Positions 32,552 through 43,894 of a stretch of DNA of 64,000 nucleotides are shown here, piece by piece (position 1 is the stretch's first letter; each line of letters starts with the position of its first letter). The DNA comes from Rhipidocladum racemiflorum (taxonomy: Eukaryota > Streptophyta > Magnoliopsida > Poales > Poaceae). The position numbers were made by a program, and so were the translations under genes. Location: assembly GCA_036346355.1 (NCBI GenBank), contig CM070577.1, positions 78,142,509 through 78,206,508 of the forward strand, written 5' to 3'. The notes beneath the pieces were generated by a model that worked only from the letters and a program-made list of their open reading frames with translations, had not been told where the DNA came from and did no database searches.

Positions 32552-35500
32552 TGTCGGGACCCGAATTTGCAAATCCGGACCCTCTGTGTATTCAGCACTA
32601 GTCCAGGATCACGCTAGTGCACACAGTCTCAACATAGATGAATATCACAATCATACACAGCGGAATAGTAAAAATAACTCAATAATAGAATATAAACTAT
32701 TGAGCGACCTTAAGGTCAACCTTACATTTGTGAAACCCTGACGGCTTCAACTCCAAATAAGCGGCGGAACGAAGAACATCGGTGAATCCCATCAATACGC
32801 CACAGGCAAGCGGCAGGAGGTTCGACTCCTAGATAATCGCCTTCTCACGGAACTTCTTCTTCTTCGACGATGTAGACTTTTGCTCACCGGTGATTGTTTG
32901 TTTGCAAGGGGTGAGTACATAAAGCACTCGACAAGTCATGCACGTAATGCAAGTCTAATAACTATATGCATGGCTTATTCCAAATGACAGTGAAGGGGTT
33001 ATTTTGCAATAAATAGCATTCACAAATATTCATAATAGATTGTAAAGCGGTAAAGCAGATAATAATAGTAATAATTTCACAGCTTGTTTTAAAAGTAAAC
33101 CATTCCACATCCTTAACCAATTATCACTTTTCCACAGTAAATCGCCTCCAAACCCAAGTTCAATTTTGAGAAAAATCTAACCCTTGATCTGTAATTCTGA
33201 GCGATGTCCAATACCGCGGACACGGCTATTCGAATAGATTCTAAACTCTGCAGAGGTTATGCACTTTACCCACAAGATACGGTCAAACACCACAAAGGCG
33301 AAGTTCCTCAGAATAAAGTCTTTGAAAACCTCTAACAATACAAGTGGTCCTCCCGGTTATTAAGCACTAACCCTTCCTTCGCTAAGGCGAAGTCTAGGCC
33401 AATCAACCGTTAGATGGGTACTGGCCTCGGCCAGATGACGCTCCCGCATACAACTTACACAAAGGGTGTAGTTGACCTCCGAGGTCCCACAGTGCGTTAT
33501 TAGCAACTTAGTCAACTAGGTCCGTCCCATTCTGAGACATGTGGTTGCACGTTAGACCCAGTTCAAAGGCTTGCAAGGTTAAGTCCTTAGGGTGACCAGG
33601 GCAAGACTACCCAAGAACCAAATCAACATTCCCAACGCCACAACTGGCCCAATTGATTACTCTTGCCACATGCCCTGGCCGAAAGCGTTTATCAAACCCC
33701 AGTTGATTACCATGCACCACGTGCCATCAACTTCACATGATACCTTTCCAAAACAGGTTCAATATATCATTAAGTCAATATTAACATTTGATTATCCAAA
33801 ATCATGTTATGAGCACGTAGTGAGTCTAAGCAAAGATACTACAACGGTCTAAACCCATGTTGGCAATTTAATAATGTCCAACTAGTAAACCACAACTAGG
33901 GTGACAAGGGTCATGGCACATACTTAAATAATCAAGGTGTCATACAGCAAATTGGTACTTATCTAATCCCCAAGTTTAAACAAAGTATTTTTCTACTTGA
34001 ACTAGCATGCAATAGTTTAAATCAAAATAGATTTTCGAAATAGGATCAACATGGTCAAAGCACAACTTGCCTGGCCCTTGCAAACTTCTTGTCTTTTACT
34101 CTTTATCCTTGATCCTTGGTCCTCGATCTTCAACTTCCACTTTCTCGATCCTCAGCTCGCTCGAACGACTTCCGGACAACACGTCTAACGATAAAGAAAC
34201 ACAAATACAACAAAACTCAAAAGACGATTCAAATAAACTCCAAATTAAGAACGAACAGCATTGGGCACAACAGCTGGGATAAAATTAGGAACTTGAAAGG
34301 ATTGGATCAAAGATTGGACAAGAGAGGACGGGCTTTCGGAAAAACACCGAAAAGGGAAAGATTAATAACTGGGAAAGAAAGAATAATATTCCGAAGAATA
34401 TTTCTTCCAAAGTTATTATCTTGATTGAACAGATAGCGACATATGGGCTCTCGATCTATAGATCGGGTCCATAAGGATATGTTAGTTCACAGTGAACTAA
34501 ACTGATTCTTGAAGTTGACTTTTGTTGACCGAACGGACACAGTCAAACAAAAGAGAGACGGATAGATCGGGCACAGGGGTATGACAGATGGCCAATGGTC
34601 TATCGACCAAGTCCACGAAGGAATTCTCGATTAATGGCAGATTAGGTTTTCAGGGATAAGACAAGACAAGTGTCTTACCACGGTTGAAAGCTCTTGGGAA
34701 AGATTGCAAAGATAACAACGCGGCTCACGATAAACTTAGTTCATCGAACCGGTCTTAGGTTAGGGTTTTGATTCGGCTTGAAGATGATATGACGATGAGA
34801 CTAGGCTCACGTCATGATAATAGAACAGATGAAGGCATCGCACTAAGGTTTGTGCATGAATGCACGCATGCGATGACAACGAAGCGAAGAGAGCCAATCG
34901 TTAACGATGAAACGTTAACGATGGAACGTTAACGACGAAACGTTAACGGTGGAACGTTAACGACGGAGCGTTAACGGCAAAACGTTAACGGAGGAACGTT
35001 AACGGAAGAACGTTAACGGGGAAACGTTAACGGCGAACGTTAACGGTGGAGGTCAACAATGATAGGATACTCATGAAACAAGGTAGCGACCGTCGGTGCA
35101 ACGACATGGCCGCGGTAGAATGCTACCAAGGATGGTTAACCGGTGCGCGAACCGGCGGCAACGGTTTAGGTTGAAAGACGACGGGTTTAGGCCGGAATCG
35201 GCTCCGACGGCAAACGGAGGCCAAAAGAACTCTAAAGATGGACCAAAACAGTACAATATGATCCACCGGACGCGACAACACGGCCGGAGCGAACCAAAAT
35301 AGCCGGCGTCAAAAGGCGACGCGCGGCGACGGCAAACGGTGGCCTAAATATATAAAAAAAATTCCGGAGGATGGGATGGCAAAGGGAGAATGTCTACTGC
35401 GTAGAACGCGGCGAGACGAGCTCAACGGTATAGGCGGATTTTGCGGCGCCCTTCCGGATTAATCACAAACTGGCGATTAACGGGTTTCGGATCAAAACTT

Positions 35501-36862
35501 TGGACGGCCATAACTTCTAGAATAATGATCGGAACTTAACGAAATTTGACCGAGAGCTAGATGGGACCAAGAGGCACACCGTGACGCAGGTGGCTCGAAG
35601 AAATACCTTCTGGAACAGCGGGGGACGCGCGAGGAAGTTTGCCACTGTCTGGAACGCAGTCTGAACGGAGAAATTAATTTGCTGCGCCAAATCCAGAGGG
35701 CAAAACCTTGGGGCAAGATGTGCATCCTGTAGAGGACATCCCCAGGAGTCTACACAAAAAATTTCACCGTCAAACTCGAAAAATTGAGGGAGTTATGGCC
35801 TCGGCAAGATTCGAGATTGAAACGGCCATAACTTTTGATCCCGTGGACCAAATTGGCTGAATTTTGGACAGCAAGTAGATGGTACCTTGTGGCACACCAC
35901 GGAGAAGACGGATCTCGAAAAGAGTCGACGAGTTGCCCGGGACGCGGCTCCAAAGTTCGGCCGGCGTTGGGCGACGTTCAGGCGACATTGGATGGATCTC
36001 GGAGTTTTGGAGAATAATCTGTGGCTAGGGGCGCGTGGGAGGAGTCTAGGAACCCTTATATAAGTTTGGGGAAGAGGCTAGATCAAGAAAAATCAAGTTT
36101 GGACGTGTTTGGAGGTGTTTGGGTCGGTTTGGGCATTTTATCGAGCACTTACCGTGCATGAATCGGATCCGGGCGACGTGGCCGATCGGGAGACCGACAC
36201 GTGGCAGCGGGGGCGCTGGCCTGGCCCAGGCGTGGCCTGCTTGGCGTGGCGGCCCAACGTGAGGCGTTAGCCCCAGAGGAAGCGTGAGGCGGCGGGCGGG
36301 CGGCCGGCCCAGGCGCGTGGAGGAGGGAGGGGGTGGCTGCGGTGGGCTGGGCCGGCTGGCGGGGTGGCCCGGTGGGAGGAGAGAAGATTTGGCCCAAAGC
36401 ATTTTCGGAATTTCCAACCCATTTTCGAATAAAAACAATTCCAATAAATCAAATAAATCACTAGAGGCAATAAAAATACCAGAAAAATTCTAGAAAAATT
36501 CCAGAAAATATTTTAAGACATTTCCAACTCAAATAAAATATTTTCAACAAAACTTTATACAAACTTTCCAAATAATTTATTAATTTTAACAAAAGGGCTT
36601 AATACAAAATGATTCCGAATAAATCCAATAAATAGCAAACGAGCTCCGAAAAATCTCAAAAATTACAGAAGAACTTCTTGAAACACAAGGAATCCAAATA
36701 AAATAAAATAAATTTTATTTGAGGTTTAGAATAATCAAATTAAATTGTTTTAGCTTTTAGAAAATTCAAATCAAGCTTTATAAACGCGAGAAAATCAACG
36801 AAAATTTTGGGGAAGCTAAACTAAACCAAAATTTTTGAAAACCCAAATTTTGGGATGTTACA
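32552..36862 (-). repeat. Solo family F LTR, 4311 bp, in element A
   Basis: Complete LTR from TGTCGGGACCCG to TTGGGATGTTACA, flanked by a perfect duplication TCTGT (32547-32551 and 36863-36867). No internal region is present, so it is a solo LTR left by LTR-LTR recombination. Orientation follows from the element E polypurine tract next to the same LTR type. It is non-coding. AT-rich ends enclose a GC-rich middle (about 36150-36390) and a tandem array at 34899-35046. It supplies the reference copy for the F fragments at 6847-14570. Confidence 0.92.
34899..35046. repeat. Palindromic CGTTAACG tandem array
   Basis: Eleven copies of the perfect 8-bp palindrome CGTTAACG are spaced about 14-15 bp apart, separated by purine-rich spacers such as ATGGAA or GGAGGAA. 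The array is not seen in the corresponding parts of the F copies at 6847-14570. Confidence 0.9.
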
Positions 36863-37207
36863 TCTGTCTTCTTTCTGCCTTCACTCTGCCTTTCTTGCCT
36901 CTTTTGAGCTGAAGGATGTTTCTCATGCATTATCCAATGAGTCGTGGATTAATGCTATTCATGAGGAACTTGAAAATTTCGAGAGGAACAAAGTCTGGAA
37001 GCTTGTCGAGCCCCCCTCTGGTCACAACATCATTGGGACCAAATGGGTGTTCAAAAACAAGCAGAGTGAGGATGGGGTTGTCATTCGAAACAAGGCTAGA
37101 CTAGTCGCTCAGGGTTTCTCTCAGGTTGAGGGTCTCGACTTCGACGAGACTTTTGCTCCTGTAGCTAGACTAGAGGCTATTAGGATCCTGCTTGCATTCA
37201 CGGCATC
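36863..37207 (+). pseudogene. Element A: RT N-terminal part
   Basis: After the solo LTR the copia pol frame resumes with a Ser/Leu-rich linker and then reverse transcriptase. It reads SWINAIHEELENFERN, GTKWVFKNK and RNKARLVAQGFSQ, ending in LLAFTASK at the insertion of element B. Joining 37212 to 56141 restores the reading frame, which confirms the B boundaries. Confidence 0.9.
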
Positions 37208-37212
37208 CAAAG

Positions 37213-38063
37213 TGTCGGCGTAAGAGCCAACAGACACCTCCGAATCGGGTGTATATGAAGTTCAAACGGGGGGCTTTCGTGAAGATTGCTCGAGAGATGG
37301 AGAAAAGGGATCAGCGGCGAAGCTCGCAAGGAGACGCTGAGGTTTATCCAGGTTCGGGCCCTCCTGAGAGTAATAGCCCAAGTCCTGTCTGGGTGTTCTT
37401 GCTTGTGTTCTTGGGGGAGACTAAAATCATCCAACCAAAAAAAATCTTCGAACCCCCTCTCCCATGCACCCCGGCTCCCTTTTATACTTGGGCTGGCTGG
37501 GGCGCATGGGGGACTTACATCAATGTACCACCCTTATTACACTGCCATTTAATGCACCTGTCACTATTCTTGAGTTGCACTCAATGCTTCTGACACAGCC
37601 GACTTTGCCCCAGCCTCGGGACCCGTGTGCCTGCCGGCTCCGCACGCCTCACCAGGGGGGGATTTCGCCATGACGTCACCCGTAATAAATGCGCGCATTG
37701 GGAACACGCGCCGTCACACTGTGGCCTTCATTACCTCCACTTAATGCGCACGATACGCATTAAATGCCCTTGACCCTACGTGCGGCGGCCGCAGGCCGTT
37801 AGGTGGCCTCGGAAGCGGCGCCCGGTGATGTAGCCTAGACGCCACCCATCCTGGCGATCGACTTCTTGTCGCCCGTGGCGTGGCTCGACGCCACCTGTCG
37901 TGGCGATCACTTTTCTTGACCGCCCGTGCGTGGGTGAATACCACCTATCCATTGGCGATCACCTTTCTTGACCGCCCGGTAGCGTGGCACGAAACGCCAC
38001 TGTCCGCTCGGCGATCACCTTTACTGTCGTGAAGTGGGCACCCTGGTTTAGAATACACCGACA
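37213..38063 (-). repeat. Element B 3' LTR, 851 bp
   Basis: Pairs with 55176-56135 over its whole length. The 109-bp size difference lies in the GGCGATCACC array (here about 37800-38035), which has four units in this copy and six in the other. The polypurine tract next to 38063 marks this as the 3' LTR. Confidence 0.92.
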
Positions 38064-38080
38064 GTAGCCCCCGGGCCCAC
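38064..38080 (-). other. Element B polypurine tract
   Basis: Minus-strand GTGGGCCCGGGGGCTAC lies directly beside the LTR. GGGGGCTAC before TGTCGG is the usual form in Tat-type grass elements. Confidence 0.75.
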
Positions 38081-38336
38081 CCGGGAGCGCTTTTGACCCT
38101 TTTTGGAAAACGGTTCGGTCTCTTGGGTGGGTCCATCATAAATGCCCACGTAACGCTGCAGCTTTAAATGCCCGCAGCCGTTTCTGGGTATTAAGGTGGA
38201 ACATGCAACCGCCCCCGCTTCGTAACCGACGCCGGACCTTTGGGGAACATGCCCACGCTTTGATAGCCTTTTGGGCTTCCCGCTTTCGAGCCGCCGCGAC
38301 GCTTCGGGTTTCCCGCCAGATCACCTCTCCGTGTGC

Positions 38337-38347
38337 CTATATATAAG
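38337..38347 (+). promoter_or_regulatory. TATA box for the antisense gene of element B
   Basis: CTATATATAAG lies 108 bases before the antisense ATG at 38455, in an otherwise GC-rich stretch just inside the 3' LTR and on the opposite strand to gag-pol. It suggests that the antisense gene has its own promoter. Confidence 0.55.
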
Positions 38348-38978
38348 TTGGCACGGGTGGAGCGGTTCTTTCTTTCAGTCTCATTTATCCGCTTAGCCTT
38401 CAACCGTCCTTCTTGCGAACTGCCTCCTTCTTGCACATCGCCTCCTTTGCCCAGATGGCACCTCCGGCACCTTTGCTCCCGTCGTCGACTGTCGAGGAAA
38501 TAGACGCCGCGAGGTTTTCCCGGTACATCTCCGGCGGCTCCCTCAACGTCCGCGCCGGGACCACAGCGCCCGGCTGCCGCCCAGGAGAAGTGATCTTCTT
38601 CGGCTGGGCGATGCTGGCGGGCCTACTCCCGCCGGTTTCTGACTTCTACATCTCCGTCCTCAACTTCTACTCTATCCACAACATTCATCTTCCTCCCAAC
38701 TCCATCATCCTCCTTGCTGTCTTCGCCTACTTCTGCGAAATGTTCGTGGGAGTGGCCCCCAACCTTCCTCTTTTTCGCTTTTTCTACGCCCTGCGCGTGG
38801 CCAGGGATCCTTCCCTCCCGTCGGGGTGCTGCCACTTTCGCCTCCGAGACGGCGCGGCTTCGCGCTATATCCAGTTGGATCTCAGGTCCAACTAGAAGAC
38901 CTGGCGCAACGAATGGCTCTATGTTGCGGACGACAGCGGCATAGAGGTACTGGAGTTGCCGACCGGGCCGACGGTCAG

Positions 38979-40930
38979 TGTGAATCATGTGATGAAAAAT
39001 TGGCTTGATTTTGTGCTGAAAAATTGGTTAGGATTAATCTTGCAAAATTGCTTGCATGAAGGACCAAACATTCAAACATCCAAAAACAGAGACTTTGCAT
39101 TTGCGTCAGACCAAACATCCAAAAACAGTGAGTTTCGCATGTATGACGGACCAAACTTTTTGGTCTGTCATAAACGTGATTTTGATGTTTTTACGCTTGT
39201 TCAAGAAATCGCGTTTTTCGCATGTATGACGGACCAAACTTTTTGGTCTGTCATAAACGTGATTTTGATGTTTTTACGCTTGTTCAAGAAATCGCGTTTT
39301 TCGCATGTATGACGGACCAAATTTTTTGGTCTGTCATAAACGTGATTTTGATGCTTTTACGCCTGTTCAAGAAATCGCGTTTTTCGCATGTATGACGGAC
39401 CAAATTCTTTGGTCTGTCATAAACGTGATTTTGATGCTTTTACGCTTGTTCAAGAAATCGCGTTTTTCGCATGTATGAAGGACCAAATTTTTGGTCTGTC
39501 ATGAACATGTTTTTGAAACCTTGTTTTTCCCATGTATGACAGACCAAATTTTTTGGTCCGTCGCAAACGGGATTTTTGATGCTTGTTTTCGCCATGTATG
39601 CCGGACCAAATTTTTTGGTCCGCCATGAACTGATTCTTCTAGGGTTTTGAGACATGTGTGCGCTGGACTGGATTTTGGTCCGTGATGAATGTCTTTTTGC
39701 TCAGTTAGGGTTTTGAGCAAATTTGGAATTGAATCTTGGTTTGAATTTGAGATTATGAAATTAGTGTGAATTTCATGATGCATGTTTTGAAGTGGACTTT
39801 ATGCAATGCTCGTGTGAGTAGTTGCATGGATTGATGTGAGTCAAGTCGTGGACTTGTGCTCGGAATTGTTTTGTGGTTTGTTCATGTGCAGGTATTGCTC
39901 AAAGACGAACGTGGTCGATGACGGGACCGGAACTAGGTTCATGGAGGAGCTGAGGTTCGGGACTAGGTTCAGGGAGGAACTGAGGTCTTGGTGGTCAAGG
40001 ATGCCATGCGGGACATTCGGGCTAAGAGAATGGTGCACATGAAGAATGGTTAGTCACGTGAGAATGGCAGGAGGTCATTCGCGTGCAAAGTGTTAGTCAC
40101 GTGAGTATGGCAGGTGGACATACGCGTGCAAAGTGTTAGTCACGTGAGTATGGTAGGGTTTCCATACGCGTGCAAGGTTTGTACTCGGCCAGGATGGGCC
40201 AAGAGGAGTTGTGTTGAATACATACTCCTTCTAGATTAGGAATTGTATTCAGAACTCCTTGTGTTTTGCTCCTTTAAATAGGAGGGGTGTCTCCTGTTGA
40301 AGGGCATCGAATCAATTGGAGCTAAGCGCATTGAGATCCTCAAGCTCAGTTTTAGGGTTTGTACTCTTTTGATGAGAGTACTTTAGACAAAAGAAATAAA
40401 GATCAATTCTTCTAGTTCCTTATGTGCTACAATATTCTCTTTTGGTTCTTGTTTGCATACTTGTTCTAGTTCTAGATTGGTTTTTGTTCTTTGAGTTTCA
40501 TCTTGATTTGATCCATCAAAAACCTCTCTAGGGTATCGATCTAGTGTTCCTCAAAGTCTTGTTGATAAATCTTTTGTTATTCTTGATCAATCTACAAGTT
40601 TCGATTAGATTGATTTTCGTCAAGTTCTGGAACAGCAAGCTTGCGAAGCTTATAACTTTTGATCTGTAAGTCCGATCGAGCTGATTCTTTTTGAGTTCGA
40701 TTCGTATTGGAATCTAGTTTCTTGTGTCCAAATTTAAGATCGTTCCGACGGTTGGATCTCCGGGAATTAGTGTTTTACCGAACCTCTGTCATTCTGTTTT
40801 TATCGAATACGAGGCAATTATTTAGTTTTGTTTTGGGGTTAATTTTTAGTAGATGAAGAATTTGGTTTTAGCTTCCGCACAATCATTCACCCCCCCTCTA
40901 TTTTCTATATTCGTATACTTCGATCCTACA
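38979..40930 (+). repeat. Element C 5' LTR, 1952 bp
   Basis: Starts TGTGAATCATGTG and ends TCGATCCTACA, two bases before the primer-binding site. The region 39080-39640 is an array of GGACCAAA..TTTGGTC hairpins. A likely TATA box, TTTAAATAGG, lies at 40273-40282, followed by a transcript-leader-like stretch. Confidence 0.95.
39135..39500 (+). repeat. 83-bp hairpin-bearing tandem units in C 5' LTR
   Basis: Four full units and a partial one. Each starts GTATGACGGACCAAATTTTT, then TTGGTCTGTCATAAACGTG, then TTTTACGC-TGTTCAAGAAA. GACGGACCAAA and TTTGGTCTGTC pair as a stem. The same array recurs in the 3' LTR at 45193-45550. Confidence 0.9.
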
Positions 40931-40932
40931 AG

Positions 40933-40944
40933 TGGTATCAGAGC
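40933..40944 (+). promoter_or_regulatory. Element C primer-binding site
   Basis: TGGTATCAGAGC, complementary to the 3' end of initiator tRNA-Met, two bases after the LTR. It is followed by GAGG as in many copia elements. Confidence 0.95.
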
Positions 40945-40982
40945 GAGGTTTTTCTAATCTATCTTAACCGGTGATTAGATTA

Positions 40983-42512
40983 ATGGATCGTTATTCGACA
41001 AAACCGTGTGTGTTCGATGGTGTTGATTTTCAGTTTTGGAAGGCTAAGATGGAGGCGTTCATCCAAGCACAAGGCTTCACAATTTGGGAGAAGATCTACA
41101 AGCCATATGAAGTCCCTGCAAACAACAACGTCAACGACACCAATCGCACACATGTTGAAGCAAACAGCAAGGCGCGCAACTTGATCATCCAAGGTTTGGG
41201 ACGCAGCGACTTTGACCGTGTGATCCATCTCAAGTCCGCATATGAGGTATGGAAATCTCTTTGTGATTACCATGAGGGTTCTAACACTATTAAAGAGGTT
41301 CGTCAAGATCTTTACAAAAAAAAATACATGCGATTTGAGATGAAACCCGGTGAGTCGCTAGATGACTTCTTTGCACGTTTCAATAAAATTCTTAGTAATC
41401 TTCGTGCTGTTGGAGTTAGCTTTGATGATGCTGCTAATGCTAGACAATTGCTTGGTGCTTTAGACATGTCTATTTGGGAGATGAAAGTTACATCCATTAG
41501 AGAATCTTCTGTCATGAGTACACCTACCTTAGATGTTCTTTATTCCAAGTTGAAAACTCATGAATTAGATATTCTTGCTAGAAAGAATGATCATAAATCA
41601 ATTGCTTTGACATCTCAATCTAGCATATCTCATAATGGTGCTGCTTCAAGCTTTGCTCTATCTTTCTTGTCTTCACTAACCGATGAACAGATTGAGCAAT
41701 TCCCAGAAGAAGATTTGTCACTACTCTCTTCTCGCTTTAACAAAGCTTTACAAAATGTGAGAATGAGAAAGAGAGGTGGTGGTGGCCCTCCAAGATGCTA
41801 TGAGTGTGGTGATCTCGACCATATTCGTCCAAACTTTCCTAAACTTGCAGGTAAAGCATCAAGGGAGGAGAAGGACAACGACAGAAGAAAAGAGAAGAAG
41901 TTCTCTTCAAGTAATAGAAAGAAGAAGAGCTTCATCAACAGCAAAGTTGTCCACCGAGTTCTTTTCGCTCTTGAACAAGTCAATTTGAGCGATGTGGATT
42001 CAGGGAGCAGTGAGGACGATGCAACTCCAAGCAAGCATGAGTTGACGGGGTTGTGTCTCATGGCTAAAAGCAGCAATAGCTTTACTAAGGACGACCACGA
42101 CAGCGACTTCAATGAGGTAGATCCTTCTTACGATGAATTAGCTATTGCTGTTGCTCGACTTGGTAAATTGCTTGATAAACGTGACAAGAAAATTAAGAAA
42201 CATGATTTTGTTGTTGAGTCATTGAATGCTGAAATTGCTAGACTTAAAACCTTGATTCCTGATGATGATGATTGCAAATCATGTGACTTAATTTACAATG
42301 AGCTTACTTTGCTTAGGAAAGAACATGTTACCTTGTTAGAGCAAATCAATGCTGAAAATGAGAAAAATGAGAAACTTGTTAAACATGCTAGTTGTTCTAC
42401 CATTGATTTACATGATACAACTCCATGTTCTATATGCTCCATACTAGAATTGAAGTTGCATGATGCAAATGCTAGGAGTTTCTCAAATGACGGAAGATTT
42501 GCTTACACATGA
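40983..42512 (+). CDS. Element C gag
   Basis: The ATG at 40983 opens 509 codons. The N-terminal part has the copia gag pattern: VFDGVDFQFWKAKMEAFIQA at residues 10-29, followed by a UBN2-type segment with YEVWKSLCDYHEG, FARFNKIL and LLGALD to about residue 190. A zinc knuckle CYECGDLDHIRPNF at about 277-290 has the order C-C-H but lacks the final Cys (F instead), so it is mutated. A coiled-coil stretch follows, rich in Glu and Lys. The TGA at 42510-42512 seems premature: the normal continuation (LTHEVLSCSTC) lies in the next frame at 42484 and reaches its own TAA before resuming at 42553. Gag assembles particles in the cytoplasm. Confidence 0.85.
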   Translation: MDRYSTKPCVFDGVDFQFWKAKMEAFIQAQGFTIWEKIYKPYEVPANNNVNDTNRTHVEANSKARNLIIQGLGRSDFDRVIHLKSAYEVWKSLCDYHEGSNTIKEVRQDLYKKKYMRFEMKPGESLDDFFARFNKILSNLRAVGVSFDDAANARQLLGALDMSIWEMKVTSIRESSVMSTPTLDVLYSKLKTHELDILARKNDHKSIALTSQSSISHNGAASSFALSFLSSLTDEQIEQFPEEDLSLLSSRFNKALQNVRMRKRGGGGPPRCYECGDLDHIRPNFPKLAGKASREEKDNDRRKEKKFSSSNRKKKSFINSKVVHRVLFALEQVNLSDVDSGSSEDDATPSKHELTGLCLMAKSSNSFTKDDHDSDFNEVDPSYDELAIAVARLGKLLDKRDKKIKKHDFVVESLNAEIARLKTLIPDDDDCKSCDLIYNELTLLRKEHVTLLEQINAENEKNEKLVKHASCSTIDLHDTTPCSICSILELKLHDANARSFSNDGRFAYT

Positions 42513-42963
42513 GGTTCTTTCATGCTCAACTTGTGCATAAGCAAAAGGAAAAGTGGACGTTCCCTGTAATAATTGTTTAACTCTTTCTCGAAAAATTGAT
42601 TACTTGGAAAAGTCATTAGAACGTTTCACTAAAGGAAAGAAAAACCTAAACATGATCTTGGATCAATCAAAAGTCAGCACTCATAACAAAGGTTTAGGTT
42701 TTGATTCTTATGCTCATCATAAATCACATGCTCCCACTGTTGTCAAAACACTTGAAAGTGGAAAATTTGAAATTGTCAATGAGCCTAAGAAAACTGTCTT
42801 TAAATCAGCTGGTCTTTTATCTTCTACTATGATGAATGCAAAATGTGCTTCTACTGTTAAAGCAAAACATTATGTTAAGTACACTTGCACTCATTGTGGT
42901 AGAGATGGGCATTTAGTAGACTTTTGCTTTAGACTAGCTAAACAACAAAAGAGAAAGGTTTAA
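42484..42963 (+). pseudogene. Element C: gag C-terminal continuation
   Basis: From 42484 this frame carries the conserved continuation TEDLLTHEVLSCSTCA, a TAA, and then 42553-42963. The latter has PCNNCLTLSRKIDYLEKSLE (coiled coil) and an intact CX2CX4HX4C knuckle, CTHCGRDGHLVDFC, near the end. It shows that the gag frame has one shift and one stop. Confidence 0.75.
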
Positions 42964-43204
42964 TGCTAGGTCTAATTTCAGAAAGGCACACTCTACTTCT
43001 CATTATGTGCCTAGGGTGAAACAAACACCTTTTGTTTCTAAAAACACGGAAAAAGGCAAATCTCTTTTTGTGCATAAGAATACTCGTGTTGTGCCTACTG
43101 TTGTGCGTCGTGTGTCTCAGTACTGGATTCCTAAACATCTTATTTCTAACCCCAGTACCGAGGCCTCGACAATTTCTGCTTCTATGTAGGCTTCTCACGC
43201 GAGG

Positions 43205-43894
43205 ATGGAGAACATGTGGCTAGTGAATTTCGGATGCTCACTTCATATGTTCAGTGATACGTTTTGGTTCTTCTTCACTCGTGCATCTCATGCTAAAAGT
43301 GTTGCCTTTGGAGATACTTCTTCCACTTCTGTTTTCGCAAAAGGCACTAGTCCAAATGATGCAAGTACAGGTGCATATGTTCAGGGGGAGAGTGTCTTTG
43401 TTCATAAAAGATGATGATGATGCTGTTGAGGATGAGATAATTGGAGGTTTACATGAGAGACTCTTCCCACGTGCTTGTGTGTGCTTGTTTTCAAGCTTCC
43501 CACGTGCTTGTGTGTGCTTGTTTTCAAGCTTCCCACGTGCTTCACATCGACAAGCGTTCAAGTGAACTTTCAGGTATCTCCATGGTACTCAAGATTTTGG
43601 CACTTGGCTTTCTGCTTCCTTATTCATTAGTTTAAGAGCTTATTCTGATGTTGACTTTGGAGGATGTTGAATTGATTTGGTTCGTGCCACCTCTTGAGTA
43701 ATCCCCTTTCTTGAGCATATTGATACTGGATTTCACTTTCTTAGAGATCATGTTGAAAAAGAAAATATTGTGCTTCATCATGTGGATACTGAACATCAAT
43801 TGGCAGACATTTTCACAAAACCTTTGTCTTCTTCTCGTTTTGCTTTTATTCGGGGAGAACTTGGGATTGTTCATCCAATGGGTTTGTTTTGAGG
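43205..43894 (+). pseudogene. Element C: protease remnant joined to RNase H end
   Basis: Positions 43205-43400 read MWLVNFGCSLHMFSD, the copia protease active site with Asp-Ser-Gly changed to Asn-Phe-Gly, so it is inactive. Integrase and most of RT are absent. Text of the late RT and RNase H follows in fragments: ASHRQAFK near 43540, then LRDHVEKENIVLHHVDTEHQ and LADIFTKPL, to the TGA near 43893. A 33-bp direct repeat (43463-43545, about 2.5 copies of CTTCCCACGTGCTTGTGTGT and its flank) sits near the join. Confidence 0.75.

Noticed and set aside
38455..38895. Reading the PF04195-type ORF as a host transposase gene
   Set aside because: Its position between the 3' LTR and pol of element B, on the opposite strand, is that of the Tat antisense gene. 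It has no DDE or other transposase motif.
39135..39640. Regular repeats that could be taken for a CRISPR array
   Set aside because: The spacing units are themselves repeated, the array lies in both LTRs of a retrotransposon, and the organism is a plant.
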